Counted from the first letter of the stretch, positions 36,436-48,549 are shown. The stretch is DNA of 64,000 nt from Streptococcus sp. 'caviae' (GCF_001937065.1 NZ_MOWR01000004.1:153435-217434), one strand, 5' to 3'. The notes: a model not told the origin generated them from the letters alone. Program-made: numbers and translations.

Positions 36436-39171
36436 GTGACAGTCAGTAAATTAGAGAGCAGAAACGATAAAGAGGCTATCGCCGAAGAGATCAGTATTCT
36501 TACTGAATCATTGGATGATGTGACAAAGAAAATGATTGGAAATGATAGTTTTGATAAGATTAATCTCTTAAAAAAATTATCCGTTGAAGAAAAGCATCAG
36601 GATTTAGAGCAGGCGATCAAGCAGCTGAATAATAACGAGATGGTTGTTGTTTCACGCTATTTTGCGATTTTGCCGCTTTTGATTAACATCTCTGAAGACG
36701 TTAATTTGGCTTATGAGGTTAATTATCAAAACAATAATGACATTGACTATCTCGGCAAGATATCAGCCACTATTGATCTGGTTTCTGAGCAGGACAACGC
36801 TCAGGAAATTTTAGAAAATGTTAATGTTGTACCGGTCTTAACAGCCCATCCGACTCAGGTTCAGCGTAAAACCATGCTGGATTTGACCAATCGAATTCAT
36901 GAATTGTTGCGTAAATACCGCGATATTAAGTCTGGCTCTATCAACAGACAAAAATGGTATGATGAGCTGCGCCGCTATGTTGAGCTGATCATGCAGACAG
37001 ATATTATCCGCGAGAAAAAACTCAAAGTTACCAATGAAATCACCAATGTCATGGAATACTACAATTCCTCTTTGATCAAGGCTGTTACGAAATTCAGCAC
37101 CCAGTACAAGCATTTGGCTGAGCAAAAGGGGATTGATTTGGCTGCAGCAAAACCGATTACCATGGGAATGTGGATCGGCGGTGACCGTGACGGCAATCCT
37201 TATGTAACGGCTGAAACTTTAAAAATTTCTGCTCTGGTTCAAAGTGAAGTCATTTTGAATTATTATATCAGCAAACTCTCAGACCTGTATCGGACCTTCT
37301 CTTTATCTGACAGCCTTTCGACTATCAGTGAGGCTGTCAAAGAGATGGCAGAACGTTCGACGGATGTTTCCATTTACCGTGAAAAAGAGCCCTACCGCAA
37401 AGCTTTTCACTATATTCAGTCAAGGCTGCAAGCAACTCTGGCTTACTTAAAGAAGGGGGACTTTGCTAAAGAACCGGCCGATTCAGAAGCTGCTGACAGC
37501 CAGCAAATTCGTCCCTATCAAACGGCTCAGGAATTTCGGAATGACTTAGAGCTCATCAAGAATTCTTTGCTGGAAAATAATGATTCTGCTCTGGTCAGCG
37601 GTGATCTGACCGAAGTGATTCAGGCAGTTGATGTGTTTGGATTCTTTTTGGCCTCTATCGATATGCGTCAGGATTCCAGTGTCCACGAGGCCTGTGTAGC
37701 AGAGCTCTTGGCTTCGGCTAATATTGTGCAGGACTACAGCAGCCTGACTGAAGAAGAAAAGTGCCGGATTTTGCTCCATCAGCTGTTAGAAGATCCTCGG
37801 ATTCTTTCGGCGACCCATGTCCAAAAGTCGGAGCTTCTTCAAAAAGAACTGGCTATTTTTAAAACAGCCAGACAGTTAAAAGATGCTCTCGGCGAAGATG
37901 TTATTAAGCAGCATATTATTTCGCATACAGAAAGTATTTCTGATATGTTTGAACTGGCGGTCATGCTTAAAGAAGTCGGTCTGGTTGATACGGAAAAAGC
38001 GCGTGTGCAAATTGTTCCTCTCTTTGAAACGATTGAGGACTTGGATAATTCTCGGGAAATCATGAAGCAGTATCTTGATTATGATATTGTCAAAAAATGG
38101 ATTGCTGCTAATAATGGTTACCAGGAAATTATGCTCGGCTATTCCGATTCTAACAAGGACGGCGGCTACCTGTCTTCCGGCTGGACACTGTATAAGGCAC
38201 AGAATGAATTGACAGAGATCGGTCTGGACAAAGGTGTGAAAATCACCTTCTTCCATGGCCGCGGCGGAACAGTCGGCCGCGGCGGCGGACCGTCTTATGA
38301 AGCCATTACCTCACAGCCTTTCGGCTCTATTAAAGACCGTATTCGTTTGACAGAGCAGGGCGAGGTGATTGGTAATAAATACGGCAATAAGGATGTCGCC
38401 TATTATAATTTGGAGATGCTCGTATCCGCAACTCTGGATCGCATGGTGACAAGAAGAATTGTTGATGCCGAAAATCTGCCTGACTACCGTCTGATTATGG
38501 ACGAAGTTGTAGCAGACAGCAATGCTATTTACCGTGACCTTGTTTTTGGCAATGATCATTTCTACGATTATTTCTTTGCAGCCAGTCCGATTCGGGAAGT
38601 TTCCAGCTTAAATATCGGCTCACGTCCTGCAGCCCGTAAAACTATTACGGAAATCAGCGGCTTGCGTGCCATTCCTTGGGTCTTCTCATGGTCGCAAAAC
38701 CGGATTATGTTTCCTGGCTGGTATGGCGTGGGTTCAGCCTTTAAACATTTCATCGATAAGGATGACAAAAACTTAGCTAAGCTGCAGGAAATGTATCGGT
38801 CTTGGCCGTTCTTCCATTCCCTCTTATCCAATGTGGACATGGTTCTGTCAAAATCAAATATGAACATCGCGTTTGAGTATGCCAAACTGTGTCAGGATGA
38901 GGCAACAAAAGAAGTCTTTAACACGATTCTGGACGAATGGCAGCTGACAAAAAACATTATTTTAGCGATTGAAAATCACGAGCGCCTCTTGGAGGACAAT
39001 AGCTATCTGCAAGCCAGCCTCGATTCCCGCCTGCCTTATTTCAATGTCTTAAATTATATTCAGATTGAATTGATTAAGCGTCAGCGCCGCGGTGAGCTGG
39101 GTGAAAGTTTAGAAAATCTGATTCACATTACCATTAACGGTGTGGCTACCGGCCTGCGTAATTCTGGTTAA
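36436..39171 (+). CDS. ppc: Phosphoenolpyruvate carboxylase
   Basis: A 911-residue enzyme that carboxylates PEP to oxaloacetate, the anaplerotic route to aspartate in streptococci with an incomplete TCA cycle. The catalytic His is in VLTAHPTQ near residue 137 and the glycine loop [15 protein letters not shown] near residue 615; the C-terminus RNSG is the usual one (tNtG-like). GTG 36436 with AAGGG upstream is the likeliest start; a TTG 9 bases earlier would leave no spacing for the ribosome site. Single gene before ftsW. Confidence 0.96.
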   Translation: MTVSKLESRNDKEAIAEEISILTESLDDVTKKMIGNDSFDKINLLKKLSVEEKHQDLEQAIKQLNNNEMVVVSRYFAILPLLINISEDVNLAYEVNYQNNNDIDYLGKISATIDLVSEQDNAQEILENVNVVPVLTAHPTQVQRKTMLDLTNRIHELLRKYRDIKSGSINRQKWYDELRRYVELIMQTDIIREKKLKVTNEITNVMEYYNSSLIKAVTKFSTQYKHLAEQKGIDLAAAKPITMGMWIGGDRDGNPYVTAETLKISALVQSEVILNYYISKLSDLYRTFSLSDSLSTISEAVKEMAERSTDVSIYREKEPYRKAFHYIQSRLQATLAYLKKGDFAKEPADSEAADSQQIRPYQTAQEFRNDLELIKNSLLENNDSALVSGDLTEVIQAVDVFGFFLASIDMRQDSSVHEACVAELLASANIVQDYSSLTEEEKCRILLHQLLEDPRILSATHVQKSELLQKELAIFKTARQLKDALGEDVIKQHIISHTESISDMFELAVMLKEVGLVDTEKARVQIVPLFETIEDLDNSREIMKQYLDYDIVKKWIAANNGYQEIMLGYSDSNKDGGYLSSGWTLYKAQNELTEIGLDKGVKITFFHGRGGTVGRGGGPSYEAITSQPFGSIKDRIRLTEQGEVIGNKYGNKDVAYYNLEMLVSATLDRMVTRRIVDAENLPDYRLIMDEVVADSNAIYRDLVFGNDHFYDYFFAASPIREVSSLNIGSRPAARKTITEISGLRAIPWVFSWSQNRIMFPGWYGVGSAFKHFIDKDDKNLAKLQEMYRSWPFFHSLLSNVDMVLSKSNMNIAFEYAKLCQDEATKEVFNTILDEWQLTKNIILAIENHERLLEDNSYLQASLDSRLPYFNVLNYIQIELIKRQRRGELGESLENLIHITINGVATGLRNSG

Positions 39172-39342
39172 GGTCGAAGCCTTGTTTTGCACAGATAAAT
39201 GGCTGAGATGATTACTTCCAATGGGTATATCAGTAATGTTTAGCTGAACTGTGATCTAAGCAGATGTCTGACAGCTTTCCTGCGCTTGAGTATGAGTCGG
39301 TTGTCAAGACGCGGTCAGATGGCAAAACAGTATAAAACATAT

Positions 39343-39629
39343 AGAGGCTGGAACATGATGTTCCAGCCTTGAACTTTGTCTTGAACTGCCAGTTTAAGAC
39401 AGTACTTGGGGGCTGCTCTGCTGACTTTAGTCAGTCTAAAATTTTCTTCTGGAAAAGTTGCTGAGATTTTTTAGTGTTCGTCAGCTATGGCTGATTGAAC
39501 AGCTGCTTTCTTGTTTTTAGGCTTCTGCCTTAAGAGCAGCTGTTTCGTCTCATTTCGGAACTAATCAATCTTTGTGCCAAGGCCAAGGCAAAATTGATTT
39601 AACTGCCTGCCGATTTTTATCCACTCTCT
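39343..39629. repeat. Dispersed repeat element, 287 bases, in the ppc-ftsW gap
   Basis: Begins AGAGGCTGGAACA, part of a perfect hairpin (GGCTGGAACAT / ATGTTCCAGCC at 39346-39368), and ends GATTTTTATCCACTCTCT. The ends are inverse-related to those of the 43590-43778 element. Inside are further stems but no reading frame. The remaining 528-base gap 39172-39699 shows no gene. Confidence 0.6.
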
Positions 39630-39651
39630 TCTTTGTTTTAAATCTAAAAGA

Positions 39652-39660
39652 TGGTATAAT
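39652..39660 (+). promoter_or_regulatory. Extended -10 promoter of ftsW
   Basis: TGGTATAAT, hexamer 39655-39660, 40 bases before the start codon. Confidence 0.7.
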
Positions 39661-39699
39661 GCTAATGTTAGAATTGTAAGGATATTTTGAGGAAAACAT

Positions 39700-40983
39700 A
39701 TGAAAATTGACAAGCGGCACCTGCTGAATTATTCGATACTGCTGCCCTATTTGATTTTGTCGGTTTTTGGATTGATTATCGTCTATTCAACAACCAGTGC
39801 CAACTTAATTCAGAATGGCTTAAATCCTTTTCGCTCGGTTATCAACCAAGGTATCTTTTGGATTATTAGTTTGCTGGCTATTCTTTTTATTTACCGGCTG
39901 AAATTAAATTTCTTAAAAAACAGCGGTGTCTTGACTATTGTGATGCTGATAGAAGCTATACTGCTGGTCATCGCCCGCTTCTGGACTCAGGAGGTCAACG
40001 GAGCGCACGGCTGGATTGTTCTTGGACCTATTAGCTTTCAGCCGGCAGAGTATTTAAAAATCATCATGGTTTGGTTTTTGGCTTTCACCTTTGCCAGACG
40101 GCAGCAGACCATTGAAGTCTACGATTACCAGGCATTAACTAAGCGTAAGTGGCTGCCCAAACAGTTAAGCGATTTAAAAGATTGGCGCTTTTATTCTTTG
40201 GTCTTAATCCTTTTAGTGGCAGCGCAGCCGGACTTGGGTAATGCAACCATTATCGTTTTGACAGCCATCGTGATGTATTCAGTCAGCGGTGTCGGCTACC
40301 GCTGGTTCTCAGCTCTGCTGACCGGCATTATTGCCTTATCGGCAGTTTTTTTGGGACTCATTAATATGGTTGGTGTTAAAACCATGAGCAAGGTCCCCGT
40401 TTTTGGTTATGTAGCCAAACGTTTCAGCGCTTTTTTTAATCCATTTCAGGATGTCACGGACTCCGGACATCAGCTGGCTAATTCCTATTATGCTATGAGC
40501 AATGGCGGCTGGCTGGGCCGCGGCCTGGGCAATTCTATTGAAAAGCGCGGTTATCTGCCGGAAGCCCAGACAGACTTTGTCTTTTCTATTGTTATTGAAG
40601 AATTGGGGCTGATTGGTGCCAGTTTGATTCTGGCTTTGATTTTCTTTTTGATTTTGAGAATTCTTTTGGTCGGCATCAAGGCTAAAAGTCCTTTCAATTC
40701 AATGATTGCTCTGGGCGTTGGCGGTATGATGCTCATGCAGGTGTTTGTTAATATCGGCGGTATATCCGGCCTCATTCCTTCAACGGGAGTTACTTTCCCA
40801 TTCCTGTCGCAGGGCGGGAACAGTCTGCTGGTCCTGTCGGTAGCGATTGGCTTTGTTTTAAATATTGATGCCAATGAAAAACGAGAGGAAATTTATCGGG
40901 AAGTAGCAGAGGCAGAGCGCAATACCGATGATGTCTTTGTAGCATCTCAGGAAGAAATCTACGAAGAGCTCTACAATGAGTAA
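39700..40983 (+). CDS. ftsW: Septal peptidoglycan glycosyltransferase FtsW
   Basis: A 427-residue SEDS-family membrane protein with about ten helices that polymerises glycan strands at the septum with its class B PBP partner. Diagnostic sequences are GGWLGRGLGNSIEKRGYLPE, the catalytic Asp region QTDFVFSIVIEELG, and PSTGVTFPFLSQGGNS. Position between ppc and tuf is the usual streptococcal one and marks it as FtsW rather than RodA. The final 40 residues are charged and cytoplasmic. GAGG precedes ATG 39700. Confidence 0.95.
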   Translation: MKIDKRHLLNYSILLPYLILSVFGLIIVYSTTSANLIQNGLNPFRSVINQGIFWIISLLAILFIYRLKLNFLKNSGVLTIVMLIEAILLVIARFWTQEVNGAHGWIVLGPISFQPAEYLKIIMVWFLAFTFARRQQTIEVYDYQALTKRKWLPKQLSDLKDWRFYSLVLILLVAAQPDLGNATIIVLTAIVMYSVSGVGYRWFSALLTGIIALSAVFLGLINMVGVKTMSKVPVFGYVAKRFSAFFNPFQDVTDSGHQLANSYYAMSNGGWLGRGLGNSIEKRGYLPEAQTDFVFSIVIEELGLIGASLILALIFFLILRILLVGIKAKSPFNSMIALGVGGMMLMQVFVNIGGISGLIPSTGVTFPFLSQGGNSLLVLSVAIGFVLNIDANEKREEIYREVAEAERNTDDVFVASQEEIYEELYNE

Positions 40984-41005
40984 CAGAATTAGAATAATAG
41001 TTTTA

Positions 41006-41050
41006 AAAAGGATTGGATTTGCAGGCTGCAGCTCCGGTCCTTTTCCTTTT
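41006..41050 (+). terminator. Terminator after ftsW
   Basis: AAAAGGATTGGA pairs (with two G-T wobbles) with TCCGGTCCTTTT, followed by CCTTTT. In the 307-base gap 40984-41290 only this and the tuf promoter are recognisable. Confidence 0.7.
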
Positions 41051-41190
41051 AAATGCTTGCTGTATCATTGACAGCAGAGACAGTACTAAATTTTAAGTCG
41101 GAAAACGAAGGCGTCTGTCTCTTTTTAACTCTCTGAGAGCTGATTTTAGCATTTCTCAGAAAAAAAGATAGAGACATACATATAAAATGC

Positions 41191-41218
41191 TTGCATTTTC
41201 AGTGTAATTTGTTAAAAT
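41191..41218 (+). promoter_or_regulatory. Promoter of tuf
   Basis: TTGCAT, 16-base spacer, TAAAAT. The -35 lies in a dyad AAAATGC-TT-GCATTTT (41185-41200). Confidence 0.6.
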
Positions 41219-41290
41219 AATAAGGTAAAGTTAGACTGTATTGCCTACCGTCTATCTATAAAATATATTTTATTGGAGGCTTTTCCTAAA

Positions 41291-42487
<1,197 letters not shown>

Positions 42488-42543
42488 TCAGAACAATTAA
42501 GTTTTCCCAATTAACAATTTAAGTCAGACAACTTATCTTGTAA

Positions 42544-42571
42544 AAGAGTCTCTTTCGAGACTCTTTTTTTG
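42544..42571 (+). terminator. Terminator after tuf
   Basis: AAGAGTCTC-TTTC-GAGACTCTT stem then TTTTTT. Confidence 0.92.
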
Positions 42572-42705
42572 CTGTTCTTGTCAGGCAGCAATATTTTAGC
42601 GGTTTTATTGTGAAGACTTTCATAAAATAATTTCTTAATCTTTCAATCACCCTGAATTTGTGGTAAAATAGACAATGTAAATAAAAAATGGAAGAGGTAT
42701 GTGAA

Positions 42706-43464
42706 ATGTCACGTAAACCAATTATTGCCGGAAACTGGAAAATGAACAAAACAGCTGCTGAAGCTCGTGAGTTCATCGATGCCGTTAAAAACAGCATTCC
42801 TTCAAATGAGCTTGTTGACACTGTTGTAGGCTCACCTGCTTTGTTCCTTGAAGGCATGAAAAAAGGTGTCAGAGATACTGAATTGCAAGTAGCCGCTCAA
42901 AACTGCTACTGGGAAGATTTCGGTGCTTTCACTGGAGAAACAAGTCCGGCTGCTCTTGAAGCTTTAGGTGTTGACTATGTTATCATCGGTCACTCAGAAC
43001 GCCGTGATTACTTCCATGAAACAGACGAAGAAATCAATAAAAAAGCTCATGCTATTTTCAAACATAACATGACGCCAATCCTTTGCTGCGGTGAGTCTCT
43101 TGAAACTTATGAAGCAGGAAAAACTGCTGAGTGGATTGAAGGACAAATCACTGCTGACCTTAAAGGTTTGAGTGCTGAACAAGTATCTAACTTGGTTATT
43201 GCTTATGAGCCAATCTGGGCTATCGGTACAGGTAAATCAGCTGATGCCAACATTGCTGATGAAATCTGCGGTGTTGTTCGTGCAACGGTTGAAAAACTTT
43301 ACGGGAAAGAAGTGGCAGAAGCTGTTCGTATCCAATACGGCGGTTCTGTAAAACCTGAAAACGTTGCTGAATACATGGCTAAAGAAAACGTTGACGGAGC
43401 CCTTGTCGGCGGTGCTTCCCTGCAAGCTGACAGCTTCCTTGCTCTTCTTGACTTTGTCAAATAA
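42706..43464 (+). CDS. tpiA: Triosephosphate isomerase
   Basis: A 252-residue glycolytic TIM barrel interconverting DHAP and glyceraldehyde 3-phosphate. NWKMN (Lys catalytic) at residues 10-14, IGHSERR (His), [10 protein letters not shown] (Glu) and [10 protein letters not shown] are all present. ATG 42706 is chosen over an in-frame upstream ATG (42688) because the family starts [21 protein letters not shown] precedes it. Biased codon use like tuf. DHAP from the PdxA2 route would enter glycolysis here. Confidence 0.98.
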   Translation: MSRKPIIAGNWKMNKTAAEAREFIDAVKNSIPSNELVDTVVGSPALFLEGMKKGVRDTELQVAAQNCYWEDFGAFTGETSPAALEALGVDYVIIGHSERRDYFHETDEEINKKAHAIFKHNMTPILCCGESLETYEAGKTAEWIEGQITADLKGLSAEQVSNLVIAYEPIWAIGTGKSADANIADEICGVVRATVEKLYGKEVAEAVRIQYGGSVKPENVAEYMAKENVDGALVGGASLQADSFLALLDFVK

Positions 43465-43542
43465 GCTAAGTAAGCTAATCAAAGAGGATAACTTTCTTTC
43501 TGCATGCTAGTTTTTAAAACGGCAGGAAGTTCCTTTCATATT

Positions 43543-43578
43543 AAAAACACTGCTGATACAATCAGCAGTGTTTTTTGC
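43543..43578 (+). terminator. Terminator after tpiA
   Basis: AAAACACTGCTGAT-aca-ATCAGCAGTGTTTT, then TT. Confidence 0.92.
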
Positions 43579-43589
43579 AGGAAAAAGAA

Positions 43590-43778
43590 AGAGGCTGGGA
43601 CAAAAGTCCTTCCTCCTTTAACTATTTAAGATATAGCAGTTTGACGCAGTGGTTGATTGGAGGTCCTTATCCCTTGCTAGGCAAGTGATAGCGGCCATCC
43701 TAATCAACTGTGCGGAGGTGGGACAACAAAATCAAAATCGTGATTTTACCACGATTTACTGATTTTTGTCCCACTCTC
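43590..43778. repeat. Dispersed structured repeat (MITE-like), 189 bases
   Basis: Starts AGAGGCTGGGACAAAAGTC and ends GATTTTTGTCCCACTCTC, near-perfect inverted ends (15 of 18). Inside, GTTTGACGCAGTGGTTG at 43639 opens a long stem with CCTAATCAACTGTGCG at about 43698; the first 17 bases are shared, with one change, with 62896-62912. The hairpin AAAATCGTGATTTTACCACGATTT at 43734-43757 has arms on both strands. No coding content in the 345-base gap. Confidence 0.65.
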
Positions 43779-43809
43779 GAAGACATACTCAGACTGTAGT
43801 GCAAGCAGG

Positions 43810-45042
43810 CTAACGTCTTAGAATTTTTTTAAGAGTGCTTAAAAGCTTGTATTTCAGCGGTTTTGGATAGTAGCGGAAGGTTCCCATTTTGCGGACAATG
43901 TAACCATTGAAGTTTTGCTTGAAACGAAGCACACCATCTGAGCCATCAAAGTGTCCTGTGATGCCAAGCAGATTGTAAAAAGAAATTCCGCGTTTGAGAG
44001 CCTCAAGCATGACATGTTCCTGCAGGAGAGCAGGCGCATAGAATTTATTGAATTCCGGATAAGATCCCGAAAAGAGATAGACGGCTTCTTGAGGTGTATA
44101 AATGAAGAGGCTGCCAGCTAAGATAACATCTTGACTGCCATACTTTTCAAGGAGTTCCTGAGCTTCTTGCTTGCGGGTTGTAAAGGTATCAAATTGGCTG
44201 GATAGTTCGCGCAGCTGATTTTGTTTTTTCTCAGAATGAGGATTTTTTTCCAAATCGGCCTGCAATTTAGCGATTCTATCACCCAGTTTTTTCTGATCTT
44301 TTTGCAGATGGTCAAGATAGTCTTCAAAATTAAGACTGGCTACCATAAATTCGGCATTGTCTCCAAAACTGTCGTAAAAGTCTTGGTAATAGTCTAAACT
44401 TTTGTCGCTGTATTCGCGGCGATCGGAAGTCGCAGAGGTAATGTCCTTGAAGAGATGCAGTTCATCACGCTTGAGCTGACGGAGCTTGGTACCAAAGGTC
44501 TTAGCTTTTTTAACTAGAGGACGTCCCTTTTTGCTGAAGGATTTGAGGAGCGTCCGCTCGTCTATACCTGATAATTCCTTGACGTAGTGCCAATCTCCTT
44601 CCCCATTAGGATAGTCCGTCTGTAAGCCGTCAAAGCGGTAGTCTAGGTCGGTCAGTTGAGTGATGAGCTGCTTTTGCTCCGCACCGGTTGCCTGCCCATC
44701 GCTGTCAAAGGTTTGATAGGTATCATAAGGTTTGATAACCAATTCCAAAGCCCCTTTTTCTTTGACATAATCCTTTAAATCCCGATAAAAATCACTGAGA
44801 TGATCAGCAGCAGTGATGACAGGGCCGCAGTTAATTTCAAAATAGCGGCCGCCGGTCATCGGCATGCTGTATAAGATAGCTGAAATTTCAATGGTTTCTT
44901 GCTCTTTCCAAGCAACATAGTCAATATCATAGCCTCTTTTAGCAAGAAGCTCAGCCATTTCCAAAGTCTGCATGAAAGACTTCTTACGGGCTTGCTGGAT
45001 ATGGTCTGCAAAATCATTTTTTGAAATGCTCTGTAAGGACAT
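43810..45042 (-). CDS. murN: Peptidoglycan branch-forming aminoacyl transferase, MurN-like (FemAB family)
   Basis: A 410-residue FemABX protein that adds the second amino acid to the lysine side chain of lipid II from aminoacyl-tRNA. Two GNAT-like domains are interrupted by a coiled-coil arm at about residues 240-300 (LDHLQKDQKKLGDRIAKLQADLEKNPHSE), and the C-terminus VLRFKQNFNGYIVRKMGTFRY is the family's end. Its ATG overlaps the stop of the preceding murM (TGATG). Substrate (Ala/Ser/Thr) cannot be set by eye. Confidence 0.93.
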   Translation of the reverse strand: MSLQSISKNDFADHIQQARKKSFMQTLEMAELLAKRGYDIDYVAWKEQETIEISAILYSMPMTGGRYFEINCGPVITAADHLSDFYRDLKDYVKEKGALELVIKPYDTYQTFDSDGQATGAEQKQLITQLTDLDYRFDGLQTDYPNGEGDWHYVKELSGIDERTLLKSFSKKGRPLVKKAKTFGTKLRQLKRDELHLFKDITSATSDRREYSDKSLDYYQDFYDSFGDNAEFMVASLNFEDYLDHLQKDQKKLGDRIAKLQADLEKNPHSEKKQNQLRELSSQFDTFTTRKQEAQELLEKYGSQDVILAGSLFIYTPQEAVYLFSGSYPEFNKFYAPALLQEHVMLEALKRGISFYNLLGITGHFDGSDGVLRFKQNFNGYIVRKMGTFRYYPKPLKYKLLSTLKKILRR

Positions 45043-46256
45043 CAGTGCTTGCTCCTTCGTTTTTTGCGCAGTGTATAGGCAAGGTTGGCCAATTTGTAGA
45101 GCGGGCTGACAGGCAGATTAAATTCGCCGATAAACTCTTCGATTTCCGGTTTAAATTTTGACTTGAAGCTGTACAGGCCGCCTGATAAATCATTTTCAAT
45201 ACCACCCATATTCTGCCACTTATTGCCTCTTTCAAAGGCGTGGTTGGCTGTTGCAAACCAAGTATAGATGGCAGCTTGATAGCGGCGGAATTCTTCGTCC
45301 ATGCCGGCATAGACATTTTCGGATGTTCCGCCGAATTCCAGAGACAGTGTCCCTGAAAGAGGGACAGTATCCCTACCCTGGGATAAATGCTCTTGAAGAA
45401 AGGCGATCTCATCACTGAGGCGTTCGATTTCTTTTTTAGTGTTGTCAATTTTACTTGCTTTGACATTATCACCAAATTTGGCCAGACTGTCTTGAGCTTT
45501 TTCTCGCTGACTTTCCAGTTGGGCAAGTCTTTCTTTTAAATTGAGACTGGCTACCGTAATGAAAGATTGTTTGGGATAATTGTCTAAGAGCTTGCGATAG
45601 TAGTCAATGCCTCTGAGATGGATATTTTTACGATCTTCTGTTTTTTTCATTAAATTGGAGAAGTCTTCCAGAAGTTCATAACCGCCAAAGCGGAGGGTAA
45701 CCCCCTTGTTTTTGGCCGTGCGGATAGATTGCCGTATTTTCTTAGATAGGTTAGCTTCAGAGAAGTCTTCTGCGTAAATATTGGCTTGAAAACGCGGCTG
45801 AATGGTTTCTCCCATATCAGTTGTCTGTCCCAGCCACTCACAGCCAGACTTTTTCAAATTGGCAATAATATCCTGAGCTTGCGGATTGGTGATGTCTTCT
45901 TCATCAATTTGATGATGATTGAGCAAAATAAAAGGATCAAACTTAATGAACAAGGCACGTTTTCTTTTGGCAAATTTTTTCAAAGAGGCCAATACAAAGG
46001 CTACTAGATCTTGGTTTTGATAATCCATGACGGGACCTCTTGGAATGTAAAACATTGTCATGCCAAGAGGCAAAGGTCTGATTAAGATAGAGGCAGAGGC
46101 CACAAGTTTATCATTTTGATAAAAGCCAATGCGTTCATTTCCCCATTCATCTTTGACTTTTGCCCAAGCACTGCTTTGCAGCAGATTGGTCTGCTTGCTT
46201 TCCTCAACAAAGCGGTCATGTTCTTCAGCCGGGATACCGATTTTATAAGTGTACAT
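45042..46256 (-). CDS. murM: Peptidoglycan branch-forming aminoacyl transferase, MurM-like (FemAB family)
   Basis: A 404-residue FemABX protein, expected to add the first branch residue to lipid II-lysine. It has the paired-domain layout with a coiled-coil arm around residues 240-290 and ends YKLANLAYTLRKKRRSKH, a basic membrane-associating tail. The start MYTYKIGIP overlaps the stop of the upstream HAD gene (TAATG); the longer frame to 46271 would add five residues and lacks a ribosome site. The order HAD-murM-murN is the mutans-streptococcal one. Confidence 0.93.
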   Translation of the reverse strand: MYTYKIGIPAEEHDRFVEESKQTNLLQSSAWAKVKDEWGNERIGFYQNDKLVASASILIRPLPLGMTMFYIPRGPVMDYQNQDLVAFVLASLKKFAKRKRALFIKFDPFILLNHHQIDEEDITNPQAQDIIANLKKSGCEWLGQTTDMGETIQPRFQANIYAEDFSEANLSKKIRQSIRTAKNKGVTLRFGGYELLEDFSNLMKKTEDRKNIHLRGIDYYRKLLDNYPKQSFITVASLNLKERLAQLESQREKAQDSLAKFGDNVKASKIDNTKKEIERLSDEIAFLQEHLSQGRDTVPLSGTLSLEFGGTSENVYAGMDEEFRRYQAAIYTWFATANHAFERGNKWQNMGGIENDLSGGLYSFKSKFKPEIEEFIGEFNLPVSPLYKLANLAYTLRKKRRSKH

Positions 46257-47065
46257 TAGTTTAGAACCCACTCTCTAAGGGCGTAGGCAACGCCGCTGTC
46301 GTCGTTTGATTTAGTGATATATTTAGCTATTTTTTTGAGTTCGGGAATACCATTTTCCATAACAACAGGGTTACCAACAGCTTCAAGCATAGGGCGGTCA
46401 TTTTCTTCATCGCCGATTGCCATGGTTTCATCTTTGCTGAGCCCCAGTTTTTGTGCTAATTGATTGACAGCAGTTCCCTTGCTGACCTTTTTATTCATAA
46501 ATTCTAAGTAAAAAGGACGTGATTTAACGATGGTAAAATCCTGGTAAAAGCTGGCCGGAATCTTGGCAATGGCTGCGGCCAGGACATCCGGTTCATCAAT
46601 CATCATGATTTTGACGATTTCTTTGTCAGCCATTTCTTCGGGTGTGCGGTAATAGAGCGGCATATGGAGAAGACTGGCTTCGTGCACAGTATATTTGCCG
46701 ATGTTGCGGTTGGCTGTATAAATGCCTTCCTTGGTAATAGCATGCATGTGTACGCCCAACTTACGGCTGAGCAGTTCAATATCAAGATAGTCCTCATAAG
46801 CCAGAGGTTCTTTGACCAAAACCTCACCTGTAGCTGTATCCTGCACCAGACCGCCATTAAAGGTAATAACGTAATCGCCTTGGTTTCTGAGATTGAGTTC
46901 TTCTAAGAGGCCAGTGACACCAGCGATAGGACGACCGGTAGCGATAACAATTTTGACCTCTTTTTTCTTAGCGTCCTGAATGGCTGAAAAGACCTCCGGT
47001 GTCACTTCTTGTTTGTTATTAAGCAGGGTGCCGTCAATATCAACAGCAACTAATTTAATTGACAT
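46256..47065 (-). CDS. Cof-type HAD phosphatase (YidA-like)
   Basis: A 269-residue Cof-subfamily HAD enzyme. DIDGTLL at residues 9-15 (catalytic Asps), IATGRP near residue 42, a Lys near 200 and GDEENDRPML near 217 are present, with a large C2-type cap between motifs. This subfamily hydrolyses sugar phosphates and similar small phosphates. Its stop overlaps the murM start, so it is the first gene of the wall-branching operon; whether its activity serves that pathway is unknown. Confidence 0.92.
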   Translation of the reverse strand: MSIKLVAVDIDGTLLNNKQEVTPEVFSAIQDAKKKEVKIVIATGRPIAGVTGLLEELNLRNQGDYVITFNGGLVQDTATGEVLVKEPLAYEDYLDIELLSRKLGVHMHAITKEGIYTANRNIGKYTVHEASLLHMPLYYRTPEEMADKEIVKIMMIDEPDVLAAAIAKIPASFYQDFTIVKSRPFYLEFMNKKVSKGTAVNQLAQKLGLSKDETMAIGDEENDRPMLEAVGNPVVMENGIPELKKIAKYITKSNDDSGVAYALREWVLN

Positions 47066-47232
47066 AAGTTTTCCTAATTTCTAAATACAATTTCTACAGA
47101 CTATCTTACTAAAAATCACGCTATTTGTCATGCTGAGAAAAAGAATTTATCCTCAGCATAGACAGCAGACAGGCAATATCTGGGGTTGGTCCGTTTAAAG
47201 GAACAGACAAAGTTAAAGGAAGAATCCCTCAT

Positions 47233-48543
47233 TTAGTTGGACCGATCAGGCACAGTCAGATGTTTGTTTTTGATATAGCTGGCAAAAGTTTCTTTGGCCT
47301 CAGCAAACAAATCATCTTGAATCAGCATTTCTTTTGGAAAATAGAAGCGCCGATCGCCGTGTATGGTGCCGGACAGGGTATGAACAAGAGGTGAGAGGGT
47401 AGACAGCTCGGCGATAGAGCCGTCTTCCTGCAGCATTTCAATTTGGGTCCGTGGATTTTTGACGTCCGGCTTGTAAACATCATAAGGCAGATCAAAATTC
47501 AGATGGACAGCAGTGTAGTAATCAGGATCAAAACCAAGCGATTGGACAATATCCCTTAGCTTATCCAGTTCAGAAAGTTTATCCTCATCAAAAGTAATTG
47601 ATTTGAAAACCTTTCGGTTAACAAAGCGGCCGGCCAGATCGGCCAGTATCTTATCGCCGCTGTTCATCCATGTCTGAAAATAGGTATTCATCACACCGTC
47701 ATCTAAGCTCAGATAGTCTTCCAGAGTAACTGCATTTTCAAAAAAAGGAAGGAGATGAGGCGATGTAATGGTAAAGAATTCTTTTTCTCGCGGATAGAGA
47801 TATTTGGCTCGCTTGAGGAGGTTTTGCAGCAGCACTTCCATGGCCCGGCTGGCAGGATGAAAATAAACCTGCATGTACATTTGGTAGCGGCTGATGATGT
47901 AATCTTCAACAGCATGCATGCCGTCTCGTGAAAAGGCAATGCCGTTATCAATCGGACGGATAACCCGCAGGATGCGAGTCAGATCAAAGGCTCCGTAACT
48001 GGCACCGGTAAAGTAGGAATCCCGTAAGAGGTAGTCCATACGGTCAACATCAATTTGGCTGGAAATCAGCTGTTCAACCTGTTTATTAGGATAGGTATGG
48101 TTGATGACACTGGCTACCTTATCAGGAAAATCAAAGGATACCTGCCGCAAAATCCGGTTGATTTCTGTTTCCGGACTTAAAATAATCTGCTGGGTGATGG
48201 CTTCGTGATCGGTATTAAAAAGTCTTTCAAAAGTATGCGAATAGGCTCCATGGCCGATATCATGAAGAAGTGCCGCAGCCATCGTCAGCAGCGATTCATC
48301 CTTATTCCAGATGTCTGGGTACTTTTTGTCAAAAATATTGGTGACACATCTGGCCAGATAGTAAACACCGAGACAATGCGAAAAGCGGCTGTGTTCAGCA
48401 CCATGGAAGGTAAAGCTGGATGACCCCAGCTGTTTGATGCGGCGCAGCCGTTGAAATTCTTTGCTGTTGATGAGGTCGTAAATGACCTCACTTTCTACAG
48501 GAATGTAATTGTGAACAGGATCGCGAAATACTTTTTCAATCAT
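47233..48543 (-). CDS. HD-domain phosphohydrolase (dNTPase-like)
   Basis: A 436-residue HD-superfamily protein. The metal-binding residues are in HSRFSHCLG (His) near residue 50 and LHDIGHGAYSH (His-Asp and His) near 93, followed by QIDVDRMDYLLRDS with the final Asp. Resembles the dGTPase/SAMHD1-like group (B. subtilis YwfO, acting on dNTPs), so dNTP triphosphohydrolase activity is likely. The ATG at 48543 sits exactly where transcription from an extended TGTTATAAT should begin, with no ribosome site. Divergent from the TauE gene. Confidence 0.88.
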   Translation of the reverse strand: MIEKVFRDPVHNYIPVESEVIYDLINSKEFQRLRRIKQLGSSSFTFHGAEHSRFSHCLGVYYLARCVTNIFDKKYPDIWNKDESLLTMAAALLHDIGHGAYSHTFERLFNTDHEAITQQIILSPETEINRILRQVSFDFPDKVASVINHTYPNKQVEQLISSQIDVDRMDYLLRDSYFTGASYGAFDLTRILRVIRPIDNGIAFSRDGMHAVEDYIISRYQMYMQVYFHPASRAMEVLLQNLLKRAKYLYPREKEFFTITSPHLLPFFENAVTLEDYLSLDDGVMNTYFQTWMNSGDKILADLAGRFVNRKVFKSITFDEDKLSELDKLRDIVQSLGFDPDYYTAVHLNFDLPYDVYKPDVKNPRTQIEMLQEDGSIAELSTLSPLVHTLSGTIHGDRRFYFPKEMLIQDDLFAEAKETFASYIKNKHLTVPDRSN

Positions 48544-48549
48544 AGTTCC